From Spirochaetaceae bacterium (GTDB lineage: Bacteria > Spirochaetota > Spirochaetia > CADAEX01), in the NCBI GenBank assembly GCA_009783755.1, contig WRCW01000003.1, forward strand, positions 1-35,634: DNA of 35,634 bases. The letters are read 5' to 3'. Positions 8,818 to 19,548 of the stretch are shown here, piece after piece. Below the pieces are notes generated by a model. It was not told the DNA's origin, searched no databases, and saw only the letters and a program-made list of their open reading frames with translations. The position numbers and the translations under genes were made by a program. The first letter of the stretch is position 1, and every line of letters begins with the position of its first letter.

Positions 8818-10047
8818 TTGCCTGCTGATAATATATTGGTTGGACTTGATATTGGAACAACAAAAATATGCGCCGTAATTGGCGAGTATGATGAGAATGA
8901 TAAACTCGAAATCACAGGAATTGGCAAAGCTCCTTCAACAGGACTAAGGCAAGGAGTGGTGATTAATATCGAAGCTACGATGAAAGCTGTTACAGAAGCT
9001 ATTGAAGCTGCCGAGATGATGTCGGGCAGGGAAGTTTTTTCTGTAATTACCGGAATTGCAGGCGGTCATATCGAAGGGATCAACTCCCGCGGGGTTGTTG
9101 CTGTTGCCGGTAAAGGGCGTGAAATAGCTCCGGAAGACATTTCACGTGTTATTGATGCAGCTAAAGCTATTGTTATACCAATGGACAGGGAGGTGCTTCA
9201 TGTTATTCCACAGGAATTCATAGTTGATGATCAGGGTGGAATAAGAGATCCTCTTGGAATGATTGGAATAAGACTTGAATCAGAAGTTCATATAATAACA
9301 GGCTCAGTTACTTCTGCACAAAATTTAATAAAATGTGTAAACCGGGCAGGGTTCAGGGTTGATAATGTTGTTCTGCAATCGCTTGCTTCTTCAAAAGCTG
9401 TATTGCGGTCTGAAGAAAAAGAAATGGGAGTTTTGATGATAGATATTGGCGGCGGCACAACAGATGTCATAGTCAACTATGAAGGAGCCCCATATCATAC
9501 AGATGTTGTTCCAATTGGAGGAACCCAGATAACAAAAGATCTTTCCATTGTTTTAAAAATACCTTTTGATGTGGCTGAAAAAATAAAAGTAGAATCAGGA
9601 TGCTGTTATGCATCTCTAATTGATGAAGAAGAAGATCTTATTATTCCTGGTGTAGGCGGATGGCCTGCTGCGCCAATGCAAAGAAAAAAAATATGCGAAA
9701 TCATCCAGCCAAGAGTGGCTGAGATATTTATGATGGTAAAGAATAAGCTTGAAAGAAAAAATTATTTAAAATTCCTGAATAGCGGAATTGTTCTTACAGG
9801 AGGGGGCGCTCTCATGCCCGGAGTTACACAGCTTGCAGGTGAAATATTTAATCTCCCTGTAAGAATAGGATATCCAACAGGCTGCGGTGGTCTTGTCGAA
9901 GAATATAAAAATCCAATGTATTCAACAGCAGTTGGACTTGTAATGTTTACAGATGAGATGAGAGAAAAGTTTGATAAAAAAGCAACACTATCAAATGAAA
10001 CAAGTTTTAAGGAGAGAATTAAAAACTGGTTAAAAGAGTTTTTTTAA
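8818..10047 (+). CDS. ftsA: Cell division protein FtsA
   Basis: Actin-like 'VGLDIGTTKICAVIGE', 'MIDIGGGTTDVIV', 'GIVLTGGGALMPG'; C-terminal amphipathic 'FKERIKNWLKEFF'; TTG start with aaggagggg SD. Confidence 0.96.
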   Translation: MPADNILVGLDIGTTKICAVIGEYDENDKLEITGIGKAPSTGLRQGVVINIEATMKAVTEAIEAAEMMSGREVFSVITGIAGGHIEGINSRGVVAVAGKGREIAPEDISRVIDAAKAIVIPMDREVLHVIPQEFIVDDQGGIRDPLGMIGIRLESEVHIITGSVTSAQNLIKCVNRAGFRVDNVVLQSLASSKAVLRSEEKEMGVLMIDIGGGTTDVIVNYEGAPYHTDVVPIGGTQITKDLSIVLKIPFDVAEKIKVESGCCYASLIDEEEDLIIPGVGGWPAAPMQRKKICEIIQPRVAEIFMMVKNKLERKNYLKFLNSGIVLTGGGALMPGVTQLAGEIFNLPVRIGYPTGCGGLVEEYKNPMYSTAVGLVMFTDEMREKFDKKATLSNETSFKERIKNWLKEFF

Positions 10048-10060
10048 TTAGCAGTCTTTA

Positions 10061-10124
10061 GGCTGGAAAATAGAAATACAATCCAGCTGTAAAGTCACTT
10101 GCCCGGTTGCACTCTGGGAGCTGG
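10061..10124 (+). promoter_or_regulatory. candidate structured RNA leader upstream of ftsZ
   Basis: CCAGCT (10083-10088) can pair with GGCTGG (10061-10066) or AGCTGG (10119-10124); inner CCCGG/CTGGG stem (10102-10106/10114-10118). Confidence 0.4.
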
Positions 10125-10177
10125 CTTTGCATAGCAGGACTTGATATAAAAAATAGTATTTCACTTGGGAGGGGGAA

Positions 10178-11359
10178 ATGCAGATTACAGTTGTAGATGA
10201 AAGAAGTTATACTAATCCTACAGTAATTAGAGTTGTGGGAGTAGGTGGTGGCGGCAATAATGCTGTAAACAGAATGATTGAGAGCGGCTTAAGCAATGTT
10301 GAGTTTGTCGCTGTCAATACAGATGTCCAGGATCTTAATAAAAGCAAAGCAAAAACCAAAATAGCTATTGGTACCAAGCTTACAAATGGCCTTGGTGCTG
10401 GCGGGATCCCTGACGTTGGAGAAAAAGCTGCTATTGAGGATAAAGAAACAATAAAGAATGTTCTCAAAGGCGCTGATATGATTTTTATCACAGCGGGTAT
10501 GGGCGGCGGTACAGGAACTGGAGCAGCTCCGATAATTGCTTCAGTTGCAAAAGAACTTTCTATTTTAACAGTTGCAGTAGTTACCAAACCTTTTGCTCTT
10601 GAAGGAGAGAAAAAGAAAAGACTTGCTGACGAAGGTATTAAAAAGCTAAAAGAATCTGTTGATACTTTAATAACTATTCCAAATGAAAATCTTATGAAAA
10701 TTATTAACAGGAACACTCCATTTAAAGAAGCACTTCTTTATGCAGATGATGTTTTAAGACAGGGTGTCCAGGGAATTTCCGACCTTATTACAAAAGAAGG
10801 CGATATAAATATTGACTTCGCAGATGTAAAAACAATTATGAGTGGTCAGGGCGATGCAATGATGGGCATTGGTGTAGGACATGGTGAAAACAGGGCAATA
10901 CAGGCTGCTACAAGTGCTATCAGCAATCCTTTGCTCCAGGAAGAAAATTTTGAAGGGGCAAAAGGTATCCTTTTAAATATTACAGGCGGGCCTGATTTCT
11001 CGATTTCTGAATTCGATGAAATACTTAAGATAATAACTTCAACAGCAGACAGAGATGTTCTTACAATTACAGGCACAAGCAATGATGATGCTCTAAAAGA
11101 TGAAATAAAAGTTACTGTAATTGCAACAGGCTTCACTACGCAGGAGAAAAAGATCCATGAAGAAGTTCCTGTTCAATCAAATAATAAAAAAGAATTTATT
11201 TCTAATACTGAATGGAACATAATAAAAAAAGGTTTACTAACAAGAAGGGATGATAATTATTTAAGCGGGAGAAATTCCAGTTCATCTGATCTTGATATTC
11301 CTGCATTTTTTCGTGATTCCAGCAAGTTTACTCCAGATGTGACTTTTGGCAGTATATGA
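10178..11359 (+). CDS. ftsZ: Cell division GTPase FtsZ
   Basis: '[14 protein letters not shown]', tubulin signature '[10 protein letters not shown]', 'DFADVKTIM', C-terminal peptide 'DLDIPAFFR'. Confidence 0.98.
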   Translation: MQITVVDERSYTNPTVIRVVGVGGGGNNAVNRMIESGLSNVEFVAVNTDVQDLNKSKAKTKIAIGTKLTNGLGAGGIPDVGEKAAIEDKETIKNVLKGADMIFITAGMGGGTGTGAAPIIASVAKELSILTVAVVTKPFALEGEKKKRLADEGIKKLKESVDTLITIPNENLMKIINRNTPFKEALLYADDVLRQGVQGISDLITKEGDINIDFADVKTIMSGQGDAMMGIGVGHGENRAIQAATSAISNPLLQEENFEGAKGILLNITGGPDFSISEFDEILKIITSTADRDVLTITGTSNDDALKDEIKVTVIATGFTTQEKKIHEEVPVQSNNKKEFISNTEWNIIKKGLLTRRDDNYLSGRNSSSSDLDIPAFFRDSSKFTPDVTFGSI

Positions 11360-11394
11360 GGAAAAGCAAATATAAAAGGTAAGGAGAAAAATAA

Positions 11395-12366
11395 TTGATT
11401 CCAGCAGTAATAGATAAAACCGTATTAAAAAAATATGAACAATATCTCAAAGCAGAATTAAATCTATCTCTCACAACAGTAAAATTTTATATTGATGAGG
11501 CTGATCTATTTACTGAATATCTGGAAAAAAATAATAAAACATATATTTCTGCAGAAGTATCAGATATAGAAAATTATATTATCAAGAGAAAAAACAGGAT
11601 AATGAAACTCTCTGATAGCGAAAACTGTAAAACAGGAAATAATATTATTAGTAGCCTAAAGGCAACTACCATTAATAAAGTTGCCTCTGGAATAAGATCT
11701 TTTTTTAAATTTTTATTGCTTGAGGATGTGCGGAGCGATAATCCTTCCAGGTTTATAAAAATGTCACGCAGAGGCAAAAAACTTCCTGATTTTCTTTCTG
11801 TAGAAGATATTGATACATTACTTGACAGTATTGATGTTTCAACGCACTCCGGGCTCAGGGATAGAGCTCTTTTTGAGCTGATTTATTCCTGTGGCCTAAG
11901 AATATCTGAAGCGTGTTCTCTAAAGTGCAGTAATATATTTAGCAATGATGGTGTTATTAAAGTTGTTGGAAAAGGAAACAAGCACAGAATAGTTCCTGAA
12001 GGGGATGCTGCAGAATATTGGCTTAAAAAATATATCAAAGAAGCAAGACCTTTGATGATTAAAAATAAAAGAACTGATTTTATTTTTTTAAATATCAAAG
12101 GGGAACCTATAAGCAGAAAAGGGGTATGGAAAAGATTTAAAGAGATTGCTATGGCATGCGGAATAGAAAGTCGGGTTCACACTTTAAGACACTCTTTTGC
12201 AACACATCTTATTACAGGAGGAGCAGATCTGCGCTCTGTACAGGAGATGCTTGGCCATACAGATATCTCGACAACTCAAATATATACTCATCTTGCAAGA
12301 AATGATCTTAAAGAGTGCCATAAACAATACCATCCTGAAGGGAAAAAAACAGGGGGAAAATTATGA
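11395..12366 (+). CDS. Tyrosine recombinase, XerC/XerD family (paralog 1)
   Basis: Catalytic R-K-HxxR-H-Y set intact: 'CGLRISEA', 'VVGKGNKHRIVP', '[11 protein letters not shown]', 'LGHTDISTTQIYTH'. Confidence 0.93.
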   Translation: MIPAVIDKTVLKKYEQYLKAELNLSLTTVKFYIDEADLFTEYLEKNNKTYISAEVSDIENYIIKRKNRIMKLSDSENCKTGNNIISSLKATTINKVASGIRSFFKFLLLEDVRSDNPSRFIKMSRRGKKLPDFLSVEDIDTLLDSIDVSTHSGLRDRALFELIYSCGLRISEACSLKCSNIFSNDGVIKVVGKGNKHRIVPEGDAAEYWLKKYIKEARPLMIKNKRTDFIFLNIKGEPISRKGVWKRFKEIAMACGIESRVHTLRHSFATHLITGGADLRSVQEMLGHTDISTTQIYTHLARNDLKECHKQYHPEGKKTGGKL

Positions 12367-13076
12367 AAAAATTTATATTTCTATTTATAGCTCTATGTTT
12401 ATTTAGCTGTAATAAATCCGAAAAAGTTTTCTTTGCCAATATAAATGAAATGGATGAAGGTCACCTTACATCTGAGCAGATGAAAAAAAGGGAAAGGGAG
12501 TTAAAAGAGTCTATAAGAGAAAATAAAAATATACTTGAACAAAAAATCTCAACAGCAAGAAATCTTGCCGGATACCATAGAATGCTTGGTAAGCTTTATC
12601 TTGATAACAAAATGTTTCTTCTTGGAGCACAGGAATTTGAAGAAGCTATAAAGATCGATACTGAAAATCCTGTATTATATTATTATGCAGGATTATGCTA
12701 CGCAAGGTATGCAAAATCACTTGTAGATGAAACATTTCAATTAACTAACTTGCTATTAGCAGAAAAATATTATTTAAAAGCAATTGAGTATAATAATAAT
12801 TTTGCAAAAGCTCTCTATGCAGTTTCTGTGTTATATGTTTTTGAATTTGATCAACCTGATAAAGCTGCTTTTTATCTTGAACGTCTTCTTCAGACACAAA
12901 AAAGAGATGCTGAATCAATGTTTCTTCTTGCAAATGCATACATAAGATTAGGGCTTATGGATAAAGCTATTGCTCAATATGACAATATTATTAAAACTTC
13001 AATGAGTAGTGTTTATAAAAAACAGGCAGAAGAAAACAAAAGACAACTTCTGAATAGTGGATATGGACGGAATTAA
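12363..13076 (+). CDS. TPR-repeat lipoprotein
   Basis: Lipobox 'LCLFSC', several TPR-like helices (AQEFEEAIKIDTENPVLYYYAGLCYARY; AFYLERLLQTQKRDAESMFLLANAYIRLG). Confidence 0.85.
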   Translation: MKKFIFLFIALCLFSCNKSEKVFFANINEMDEGHLTSEQMKKRERELKESIRENKNILEQKISTARNLAGYHRMLGKLYLDNKMFLLGAQEFEEAIKIDTENPVLYYYAGLCYARYAKSLVDETFQLTNLLLAEKYYLKAIEYNNNFAKALYAVSVLYVFEFDQPDKAAFYLERLLQTQKRDAESMFLLANAYIRLGLMDKAIAQYDNIIKTSMSSVYKKQAEENKRQLLNSGYGRN

Positions 13077-13080
13077 TAGA

Positions 13081-14085
13081 ATGGAAGGAATTAAATTATT
13101 ATCTCTTTTTATCTCAAATTTAAAAGCGATAGGAAAGAGTCAAAAAATTAAAATTCTTAAACTGATCTCGGAGAGTGTTGATTTAAAATCAATGGATATA
13201 GATTCTCCAGGAGATATTGCTTCAATTGTAAAATATTTTTTTGCTATGGATAAAAAAACAATAGATGATAATATTTCACAGACTTTTTCTATAGCTGAAA
13301 ATTGTTATAGTAAAAATATTGAGATTATTACCTTTCTTGATAGCACTTATCCTTCTCTTTTAAAAGAGATATATGATCCGCCTGTTGTTTTATATTTAAA
13401 AGGGTGTGCAGAAAAACTTGCTTTACCTTCGATTTCTGTAGTGGGTACAAGATCTGCAACAGGAAAAGCATTAAGAGCTGCATTTGAAACAGCATTTTAT
13501 CTTTCTCTTAATAACATTGCAGTAATATCCGGGCTTGCAATTGGAATCGATAATGAAGCGCATAAAGGAAGCATTAGCGCTGGCGGTGCTACAGTTGCTG
13601 TTATGGGATGTGGCCTTGATAAAATTTATCCTGTATCAAACAGGAAAACAGCATTTGAAATAATTGAGTCCGGAGGGATCCTTATAAGCGAGTATCAGCC
13701 TGGGATCAATCCGCTTAAATACCACTTTCCAGAGAGAAACAGGATTATAAGCGGGCTTTCATCAGCATCAATAATTATTCAGGCTCCAAAAAAATCTGGA
13801 GCTTTGATTACTGCTGATTATGCGCTTGATCACGGAAGGGATGTTTTTGTACATGAAGCAGGTCTTTCCTCTCCTTTTGGAGATGGAGGAATGGCTCTTG
13901 TTTCTGAAGGCGCTATGTTATTTTCAAATCCTTGCGAGATAGGGAAGTATTATGGTTTTGATTTTTCAGATAGCTATATAGATAATAAATCTTTTTACAA
14001 TAATGTAAAAAATATTGAAGATGAAATAAATGGTTATGTAGTTAACTATAAGGGTGTTTCATACAGGAGAGCCAAATATGCCTAA
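13081..14085 (+). CDS. dprA: DNA processing protein DprA
   Basis: 'VVGTRSATGKALR', 'ISGLAIGIDNEAHKGSI', 'VMGCGLDKIYPVSNR', 'FPERNRIISGLS'. Start could also be 13057 or 13063. Confidence 0.95.
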   Translation: MEGIKLLSLFISNLKAIGKSQKIKILKLISESVDLKSMDIDSPGDIASIVKYFFAMDKKTIDDNISQTFSIAENCYSKNIEIITFLDSTYPSLLKEIYDPPVVLYLKGCAEKLALPSISVVGTRSATGKALRAAFETAFYLSLNNIAVISGLAIGIDNEAHKGSISAGGATVAVMGCGLDKIYPVSNRKTAFEIIESGGILISEYQPGINPLKYHFPERNRIISGLSSASIIIQAPKKSGALITADYALDHGRDVFVHEAGLSSPFGDGGMALVSEGAMLFSNPCEIGKYYGFDFSDSYIDNKSFYNNVKNIEDEINGYVVNYKGVSYRRAKYA

Positions 14086-16192
14086 AAGTGTTGCAGAGAA
14101 AAATAAAAAACAAAATACTTTACTCATTGTTGAATCTCCTGCAAAAGCCAAAACTATTGAACGTTATCTTGGTAGTGGCTATTCTGTTGCAGCTTCTATA
14201 GGACATTTGATTGATCTTCCAAAATCAAGGGTTGCAATAGATGTAGATAATAATTTTGAACCTGAATATATTACAGTTCGTGGAAAGGCAAAAATATTAA
14301 AAGAGCTTACAAGTAAAGCTGCAAAGGCAGGCAATATTCTTCTTGCCTCTGATAATGACAGGGAAGGGGAGGCAATATCTTATCATCTTAAAGTATTTCT
14401 TGAAAAGAAAAATATTAGTTCAAAAATCGAAAGAATTATTTTTAATGAGATTACCCCTGCTGCCATAAAAGAAGCTATAGGCTCTCCTTTGGAAATTGAT
14501 ATAGGTAAGGTCAATGCCCAAAAAGCAAGAAGAGTGCTTGACCGCATTGTGGGCTATAATATTTCACCACTTCTGTGGAAAAAAGTTAAAAATGGACTAT
14601 CAGCCGGAAGAGTACAGTCTGTAGCATTAAGACTTGTATGCGAACGGGAAAAAGAGGTTGAGGATTTTGTTTCTGAAGAGTACTGGTCTCTAAGTGCAGA
14701 TTTAAAAAAAGGAAAACATAATTTTTCTGTTCAGCTTTTTCTCAATAAAAATGAAAAACCAAACTTTTCTGATAAAAAATCTGTAGATCTATTAATAAAT
14801 GAACTTGCTGGAAAGAATTTTATAGTTAAAGAAATTAAAAAGAGTGAAAAGAGAAGCCAGCCAAGACCTCCATATACTACATCAAAGCTCCAGCAGGATG
14901 CTGCAAACAGGCTTGGGTATACATCAAGAAAAACCATGCAGATAGCGCAGCAACTTTATGAAGGTATTAATATTGGATCTGGAAGAGTTGGTCTTATTAC
15001 ATACATGAGAACTGACTCAACAAGAATATCCAAACAGGCTATTGAAGATGTAAGGAAATTTATTCAGGAGAACTATCCCAATGAACTGCCGGAAAATCCA
15101 ATTGATTATTCACCTTCAAAGCAGGCTCAGGATGCGCATGAAGCAATAAGACCAACATATTCACACTATACGCCAGATTATGTAAAAGAGTATCTTACAA
15201 AAGATCAGCTTAAGCTTTACTCAATAATATGGGAGAGATTTGTCTCTTCCCAAATGAAAAATGCAGTTACTGAAACTACAACAGTTGATATAGAGTGCGG
15301 AGAAGCCCTTTTTAGGACAAATATGACAAAAGTTAAAGAGAAAGGGTATCAAAAAGTTTTAAAAGTACTTGCAATAAAAGAAAAGACAGAAAAAATACCT
15401 TCTCTGAAAACCGGAGATATTTTAGAGCTTATTGAATTCAAACCAGAGCAGCACTTTACCCAGGGGCCTCCAAGGTATACAGATGCAAGCATTGTAAAAG
15501 CTCTGGAAGAAAAAGGGATAGGAAGACCCTCTACTTATGCTCCTATTATTTCTCTTCTTATAGACAGACACTATGTTGCAAGAAAAAACAGGCAGCTTAT
15601 CCCAAATCTGCTTGGAAAAATCATAAATGAAATACTTATTAACTCTTTCAATAATATATTTGATGTAAACTTTACTGCTGAAATGGAAAGAAAACTTGAT
15701 GAAGTTGAAGAGAGTAAAGAAAACTGGTATGTGATGATTGGGGAATTCTATGCTCCGTTTAAGAAACAGCTTGACCATGTCATGGAAACGCTTGAATCAA
15801 TAAAAGGGGTTATGGATGAAAAAACAGAGTATGTATGTGAAAAATGCGGCAAAACAATGATGAAAAAACTGGGCAGATTTGGTTATTTTCTTGCATGCTC
15901 AGGATTTCCAGAGTGTAAAACTACTAAATCGATTCCTCTAGCAGATTGTCCAAAGCATGGATGCGGCGGCAAAATTGTTGCAAGAAAAAAACAGGGAGGA
16001 AAGGGAAAAGAGTTTTATGGTTGCACCAACTATCCTGAATGCGATTTTATCAGCCATCTGAAACCATCATCAAAAATATGTTCTGAATGCGGATATTTTA
16101 TGGTTGAAAAGTATGGGAAGGAGAGAGGCACATATTATTCCTGCTCCAACAATAGTTGTAAAAATTCTAAAAATACAGGTGAAGAAGAGTGA
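14078..16192 (+). CDS. topA: DNA topoisomerase I (type IA)
   Basis: 'LLIVESPAKAKTIERYLG', 'ASDNDREGEAISYHL', active-site 'GLITYMRTDSTRIS', three C-terminal Cys-rich zinc motifs. ATG 14078 has ggag upstream. Confidence 0.97.
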   Translation: MPKSVAEKNKKQNTLLIVESPAKAKTIERYLGSGYSVAASIGHLIDLPKSRVAIDVDNNFEPEYITVRGKAKILKELTSKAAKAGNILLASDNDREGEAISYHLKVFLEKKNISSKIERIIFNEITPAAIKEAIGSPLEIDIGKVNAQKARRVLDRIVGYNISPLLWKKVKNGLSAGRVQSVALRLVCEREKEVEDFVSEEYWSLSADLKKGKHNFSVQLFLNKNEKPNFSDKKSVDLLINELAGKNFIVKEIKKSEKRSQPRPPYTTSKLQQDAANRLGYTSRKTMQIAQQLYEGINIGSGRVGLITYMRTDSTRISKQAIEDVRKFIQENYPNELPENPIDYSPSKQAQDAHEAIRPTYSHYTPDYVKEYLTKDQLKLYSIIWERFVSSQMKNAVTETTTVDIECGEALFRTNMTKVKEKGYQKVLKVLAIKEKTEKIPSLKTGDILELIEFKPEQHFTQGPPRYTDASIVKALEEKGIGRPSTYAPIISLLIDRHYVARKNRQLIPNLLGKIINEILINSFNNIFDVNFTAEMERKLDEVEESKENWYVMIGEFYAPFKKQLDHVMETLESIKGVMDEKTEYVCEKCGKTMMKKLGRFGYFLACSGFPECKTTKSIPLADCPKHGCGGKIVARKKQGGKGKEFYGCTNYPECDFISHLKPSSKICSECGYFMVEKYGKERGTYYSCSNNSCKNSKNTGEEE

Positions 16193-17139
16193 TTAACGAA
16201 TTTATATCTTATATAAGCGATATTCAAAATCTCTCAGCAGCAACTATTAAAGCTTATTCAATAGATATATCTCAATTTGGAGATTATATTAAAGATCAAA
16301 ATATAGACATTTATAATCCTGATAAAAATACAGGAAGAGCTTATGTTGTTCACTTAAAGGATTCAGGATTAGATCCTTCTTCCATAAACAGGAAAGTTAT
16401 TGCTTTAAGAGGATTTTATGATTTTGCTGTTAAGACAAAAAAAGTTTTATTTAACCCTTTTGAAAGAGTAAAAAGTTTAAGACAGGAAAACACTCTTCCG
16501 GAATATTTTCAATACGAAGAGATAGAAAAAATAAGAGAAGCAGCAGGGCAAAGCAGCAGGGAGTTTATACCATATAGAGATCAGGCAATTGTTGATTTTC
16601 TCTATTCAACAGGCTGCAGAATATCAGAAACAGTAACTCTTGATACAGATATGCTTGATATGTATAACGGGACTGCTATGGTTTGCGGTAAAGGAAATAA
16701 AGAACGGATAGTATATTTGGGCGATAAAGCTTTGAAATCACTAAAAGAGTATTTTCAGGCTCTTGGTTATTTTATAGATCTATCTTGCCATAGACTTAAA
16801 AAAGGGTTGCCTGTTTTTGTTAATTTAGCAAAAAAAAGAATAACAGAAAGAGGAATATTTTATCTTATCAATAAGATGGCTGATAATGCTGATATTAAAA
16901 AGCGGGTTTCTCCGCATGTATACAGGCACTCTTTTGCAACACACTTGATCGAAGAAGGGGCTGATATAAGGTATGTTCAGGAGATGCTTGGTCATGAGAG
17001 TCTTTCAACTACCCAGGTGTATACACATGTAGGAATTGGAAGGCTTAAACAGGTTTATCGCATGGCGCATCCGCATGGCAGTTTAAACAATGAAAAGAAA
17101 GAAGATCAGAGAAAAAAGTTAAGGAGTATTAAAAACTAA
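16189..17139 (+). CDS. xerC: Tyrosine recombinase, XerC/XerD family (paralog 2)
   Basis: 'TGCRISETV', '[12 protein letters not shown]', '[38 protein letters not shown]'; GTG start overlaps topA stop. Confidence 0.93.
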   Translation: MINEFISYISDIQNLSAATIKAYSIDISQFGDYIKDQNIDIYNPDKNTGRAYVVHLKDSGLDPSSINRKVIALRGFYDFAVKTKKVLFNPFERVKSLRQENTLPEYFQYEEIEKIREAAGQSSREFIPYRDQAIVDFLYSTGCRISETVTLDTDMLDMYNGTAMVCGKGNKERIVYLGDKALKSLKEYFQALGYFIDLSCHRLKKGLPVFVNLAKKRITERGIFYLINKMADNADIKKRVSPHVYRHSFATHLIEEGADIRYVQEMLGHESLSTTQVYTHVGIGRLKQVYRMAHPHGSLNNEKKEDQRKKLRSIKN

Positions 17140-17675
17140 TGAAAGTAAGAAGCACTACAGTTCTTGCTGTAAAAAAAGATGGAAATGTTGCAATGGCTGC
17201 TGACGGGCAGGTAACTTTTGGAAATACTGTTATGAAAGGAAATGCTAAAAAAGTAAGAAAAATATATGATGGAAAAATTATAGTAGGATTTGCAGGAGCA
17301 ACTGCAGATGCTTTTACGCTTTTTGAGAAATTCGAAGCAAAAGTAAAAGAATATAAAGCGGATATTACACGAGCTGCTGTAGAACTCGCAAAAGATTGGA
17401 GAACAGACAGAATATTAAGAAGACTCGAAGCCATGTTATTGGTAGCAGATAAAGAAAAAATACTTCTTATTTCAGGTACCGGAGATGTTGTGGAACCAGA
17501 AGAAGGGGTAATAGGGATAGGTTCCGGAGCTAATTATGCATATTCTGCTGCGCTTGCTTATCTTGATTGTTCTGCCCTTACTGCAGGTGAGATAGCATTG
17601 AAATCACTTAAAATTGCTGCCAAGGTTTGTATATATACAAATGATAATTTTATACTGGAGGAAATCAATGCTTGA
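17139..17675 (+). CDS. hslV: ATP-dependent protease subunit HslV
   Basis: N-terminal '[28 protein letters not shown]' with processed catalytic Thr; '[17 protein letters not shown]'. Confidence 0.97.
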   Translation: MKVRSTTVLAVKKDGNVAMAADGQVTFGNTVMKGNAKKVRKIYDGKIIVGFAGATADAFTLFEKFEAKVKEYKADITRAAVELAKDWRTDRILRRLEAMLLVADKEKILLISGTGDVVEPEEGVIGIGSGANYAYSAALAYLDCSALTAGEIALKSLKIAAKVCIYTNDNFILEEINA

Positions 17676-19056
17676 ACTTGAAGAGCTTTCTCCAAAACAA
17701 ATTGTTGTTGAACTTGATAAATATATAATTGGTCAGAAAAAAGCAAAAAAAGCAGTTGCTATTGCGCTTCGTAATCGCGTAAGAAGGCAAAAGCTTGATC
17801 AAGCAATGAGAGAAGAAGTAGCTCCTAAAAATATTATTATGATAGGACCTACAGGAGTTGGAAAAACAGAAATAGCAAAAAGGTTATCGAAGTTATGCGG
17901 CGCTCCATTTTTAAAAGTAGAAGCAACAAAATATACAGAAGTAGGATATGTAGGCCGTGATGTTGAATCAATGGTAAGAGATCTTATGAATGTTGCAATA
18001 AATATGGTAAAAGCTGAGATGAGGGAACAAGTTATAAAAGAAGCAGAGGAGAGAACAGAAGATATAATTCTTGATTTTCTTCTCCCAGGAGCAAAAACCA
18101 AACCGCAGCAACCGCAACCTGATCAAATAAATCAGGGAGCTATTCCTCTTCCGGAAGTTATTGATGAAAGAACAATATCAACGCGCGAGAAATTCAGGGA
18201 TATGCTTAAAAAAGGGATGTTTGAAGATAAAGAAATTGATGTCAATGTGTCAAAAAAAGCAATGCCTGCATTTGAAATATTTTCAGGATCAAATTTCGAA
18301 GAAATGGATTTGAATCTTGGAGGAATTGCTGGTATTTTTGGCAACAATAAAAAGAAAAAAAGAAAAATGACTATAAAAAATGCAAGAGAAGTGATTCTCA
18401 ATGAAGAAATAGACAAGTTGATTGATACAGATAAAGCTGCTGATATTGCAAAAGAGCGAGTACAGGAGATGGGGATAATATTTATCGATGAAATTGACAA
18501 GGTTGCAGGAAAAGAAAACCGAAGCGGAGGCGTAGATGTATCCCGTGAAGGTGTACAGCGCGATCTTTTGCCTATAGTTGAAGGGAGTAAGGTAAATACA
18601 AAATATGGAATGATAGATACAGCGCATATACTTTTTATTGCAGCCGGAGCTTTTCATATGAGCAAACCTTCTGATCTTATTCCTGAACTTCAGGGAAGAT
18701 TTCCAATAAGAGTAGAACTTGAGGCTCTTGGGGCAGAAGATTTTGAAAGAATCCTTACTCAGCCTGAAAATGCTCTTATTAAACAATATAAAGAACTTTT
18801 AAAAACAGAAGAGATAACTCTTGAATTTACAGATGATGCTGTTAAAAGACTTTCTTATCTTGCTCAGGAAGTTAACTCAAAAACAGAAAATATAGGAGCA
18901 AGAAGGCTTCATACAGTAATGGAGTTCCTGCTTGAAGATGTTTCTTTCGAAGCAAGTGAATTAAAAGGGCAGACAATCAGTATAACACCTGAATATATCA
19001 ATGAAAAACTTGGAAATATTATCGAAGATCAGGATTTAAGCAGGTACATTTTATGA
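17668..19056 (+). CDS. hslU: HslU ATPase subunit
   Basis: '[34 protein letters not shown]', '[16 protein letters not shown]', '[12 protein letters not shown]'. ATG 17668 overlaps hslV end; track start 17614 is too long. Confidence 0.97.
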   Translation: MLELEELSPKQIVVELDKYIIGQKKAKKAVAIALRNRVRRQKLDQAMREEVAPKNIIMIGPTGVGKTEIAKRLSKLCGAPFLKVEATKYTEVGYVGRDVESMVRDLMNVAINMVKAEMREQVIKEAEERTEDIILDFLLPGAKTKPQQPQPDQINQGAIPLPEVIDERTISTREKFRDMLKKGMFEDKEIDVNVSKKAMPAFEIFSGSNFEEMDLNLGGIAGIFGNNKKKKRKMTIKNAREVILNEEIDKLIDTDKAADIAKERVQEMGIIFIDEIDKVAGKENRSGGVDVSREGVQRDLLPIVEGSKVNTKYGMIDTAHILFIAAGAFHMSKPSDLIPELQGRFPIRVELEALGAEDFERILTQPENALIKQYKELLKTEEITLEFTDDAVKRLSYLAQEVNSKTENIGARRLHTVMEFLLEDVSFEASELKGQTISITPEYINEKLGNIIEDQDLSRYIL

Positions 19057-19062
19057 AAAATC

Positions 19063-19089
19063 TAATGGGAAGGGATTATAACCCGATAT
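19063..19089 (+). promoter_or_regulatory. candidate sigma28 (FliA)-like promoter upstream of flgB
   Basis: TAAT (19063-19066)-N15-CCCGATAT (19082-19089), versus consensus TAAA-N15-GCCGATAA. Confidence 0.4.
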
Positions 19090-19122
19090 TTAGAGTAAGG
19101 TCTATTTTAAAAGGGGCAAGTT

Positions 19123-19539
19123 ATGTTTTTAAATAATAGTTATGGAAGAGTAGTTGATATTCTTCATAGATCCATGGATGTCTCAATGCTAAGGAGAAAT
19201 ATAATAGCTGATAATTTGGCTAATGCAGATACTCCGAATTTCAAAAAAAGCATTATAAATTTTGAATCAGAGCTCAAAAGAGCATTTCAATCGCAGAAAA
19301 AACCTGCTCTTGAAGTAAAAATGACGAATGAGAAGCATATACCTTCCTATAAGCCAATAGATTATAGAACTGTAGGCCCAAGAAGGGTTTTAGATTACCT
19401 TACACAGACAGATGCAAATGGGAATAATGTTGATATTGAAGAAGAATCTGTACATATGCTTAAGAACCAGTTGAATTATCAGCTTCTTACACAGGTACTT
19501 TCACACCAATTTAGCCAGATAAGTATGGTTGCAAGGTAG
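19123..19539 (+). CDS. flgB: Flagellar basal-body rod protein FlgB
   Basis: 'LRRNIIADNLANADTPNFKKSIINFESELKRAF'. Confidence 0.96.
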   Translation: MFLNNSYGRVVDILHRSMDVSMLRRNIIADNLANADTPNFKKSIINFESELKRAFQSQKKPALEVKMTNEKHIPSYKPIDYRTVGPRRVLDYLTQTDANGNNVDIEEESVHMLKNQLNYQLLTQVLSHQFSQISMVAR

Positions 19540-19548
19540 GAGGTTTAA

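Noticed and set aside
10207-10716. 169-aa minus-strand ORF antisense to ftsZ
   Set aside because: Low-complexity shadow ORF opposite conserved FtsZ coding sequence; no RBS or domain.
17614-17667. N-terminal extension of hslU from the ORF track
   Set aside because: Overlaps hslV; conserved HslU begins at [13 protein letters not shown] (ATG 17668).
18132-18786. Overlapping minus-strand ORFs (122 and 165 aa) antisense to hslU
   Set aside because: Two overlapping frames opposite HslU, Ser/Ile/Phe-rich, no homology recognised.
19074-19086. GGGATTATAACCC palindrome-like sequence upstream of flgB
   Set aside because: Only GGG/CCC plus a palindromic TTATAA core with an offset base; too short to separate from chance, and it overlaps the sigma28-like site already reported.
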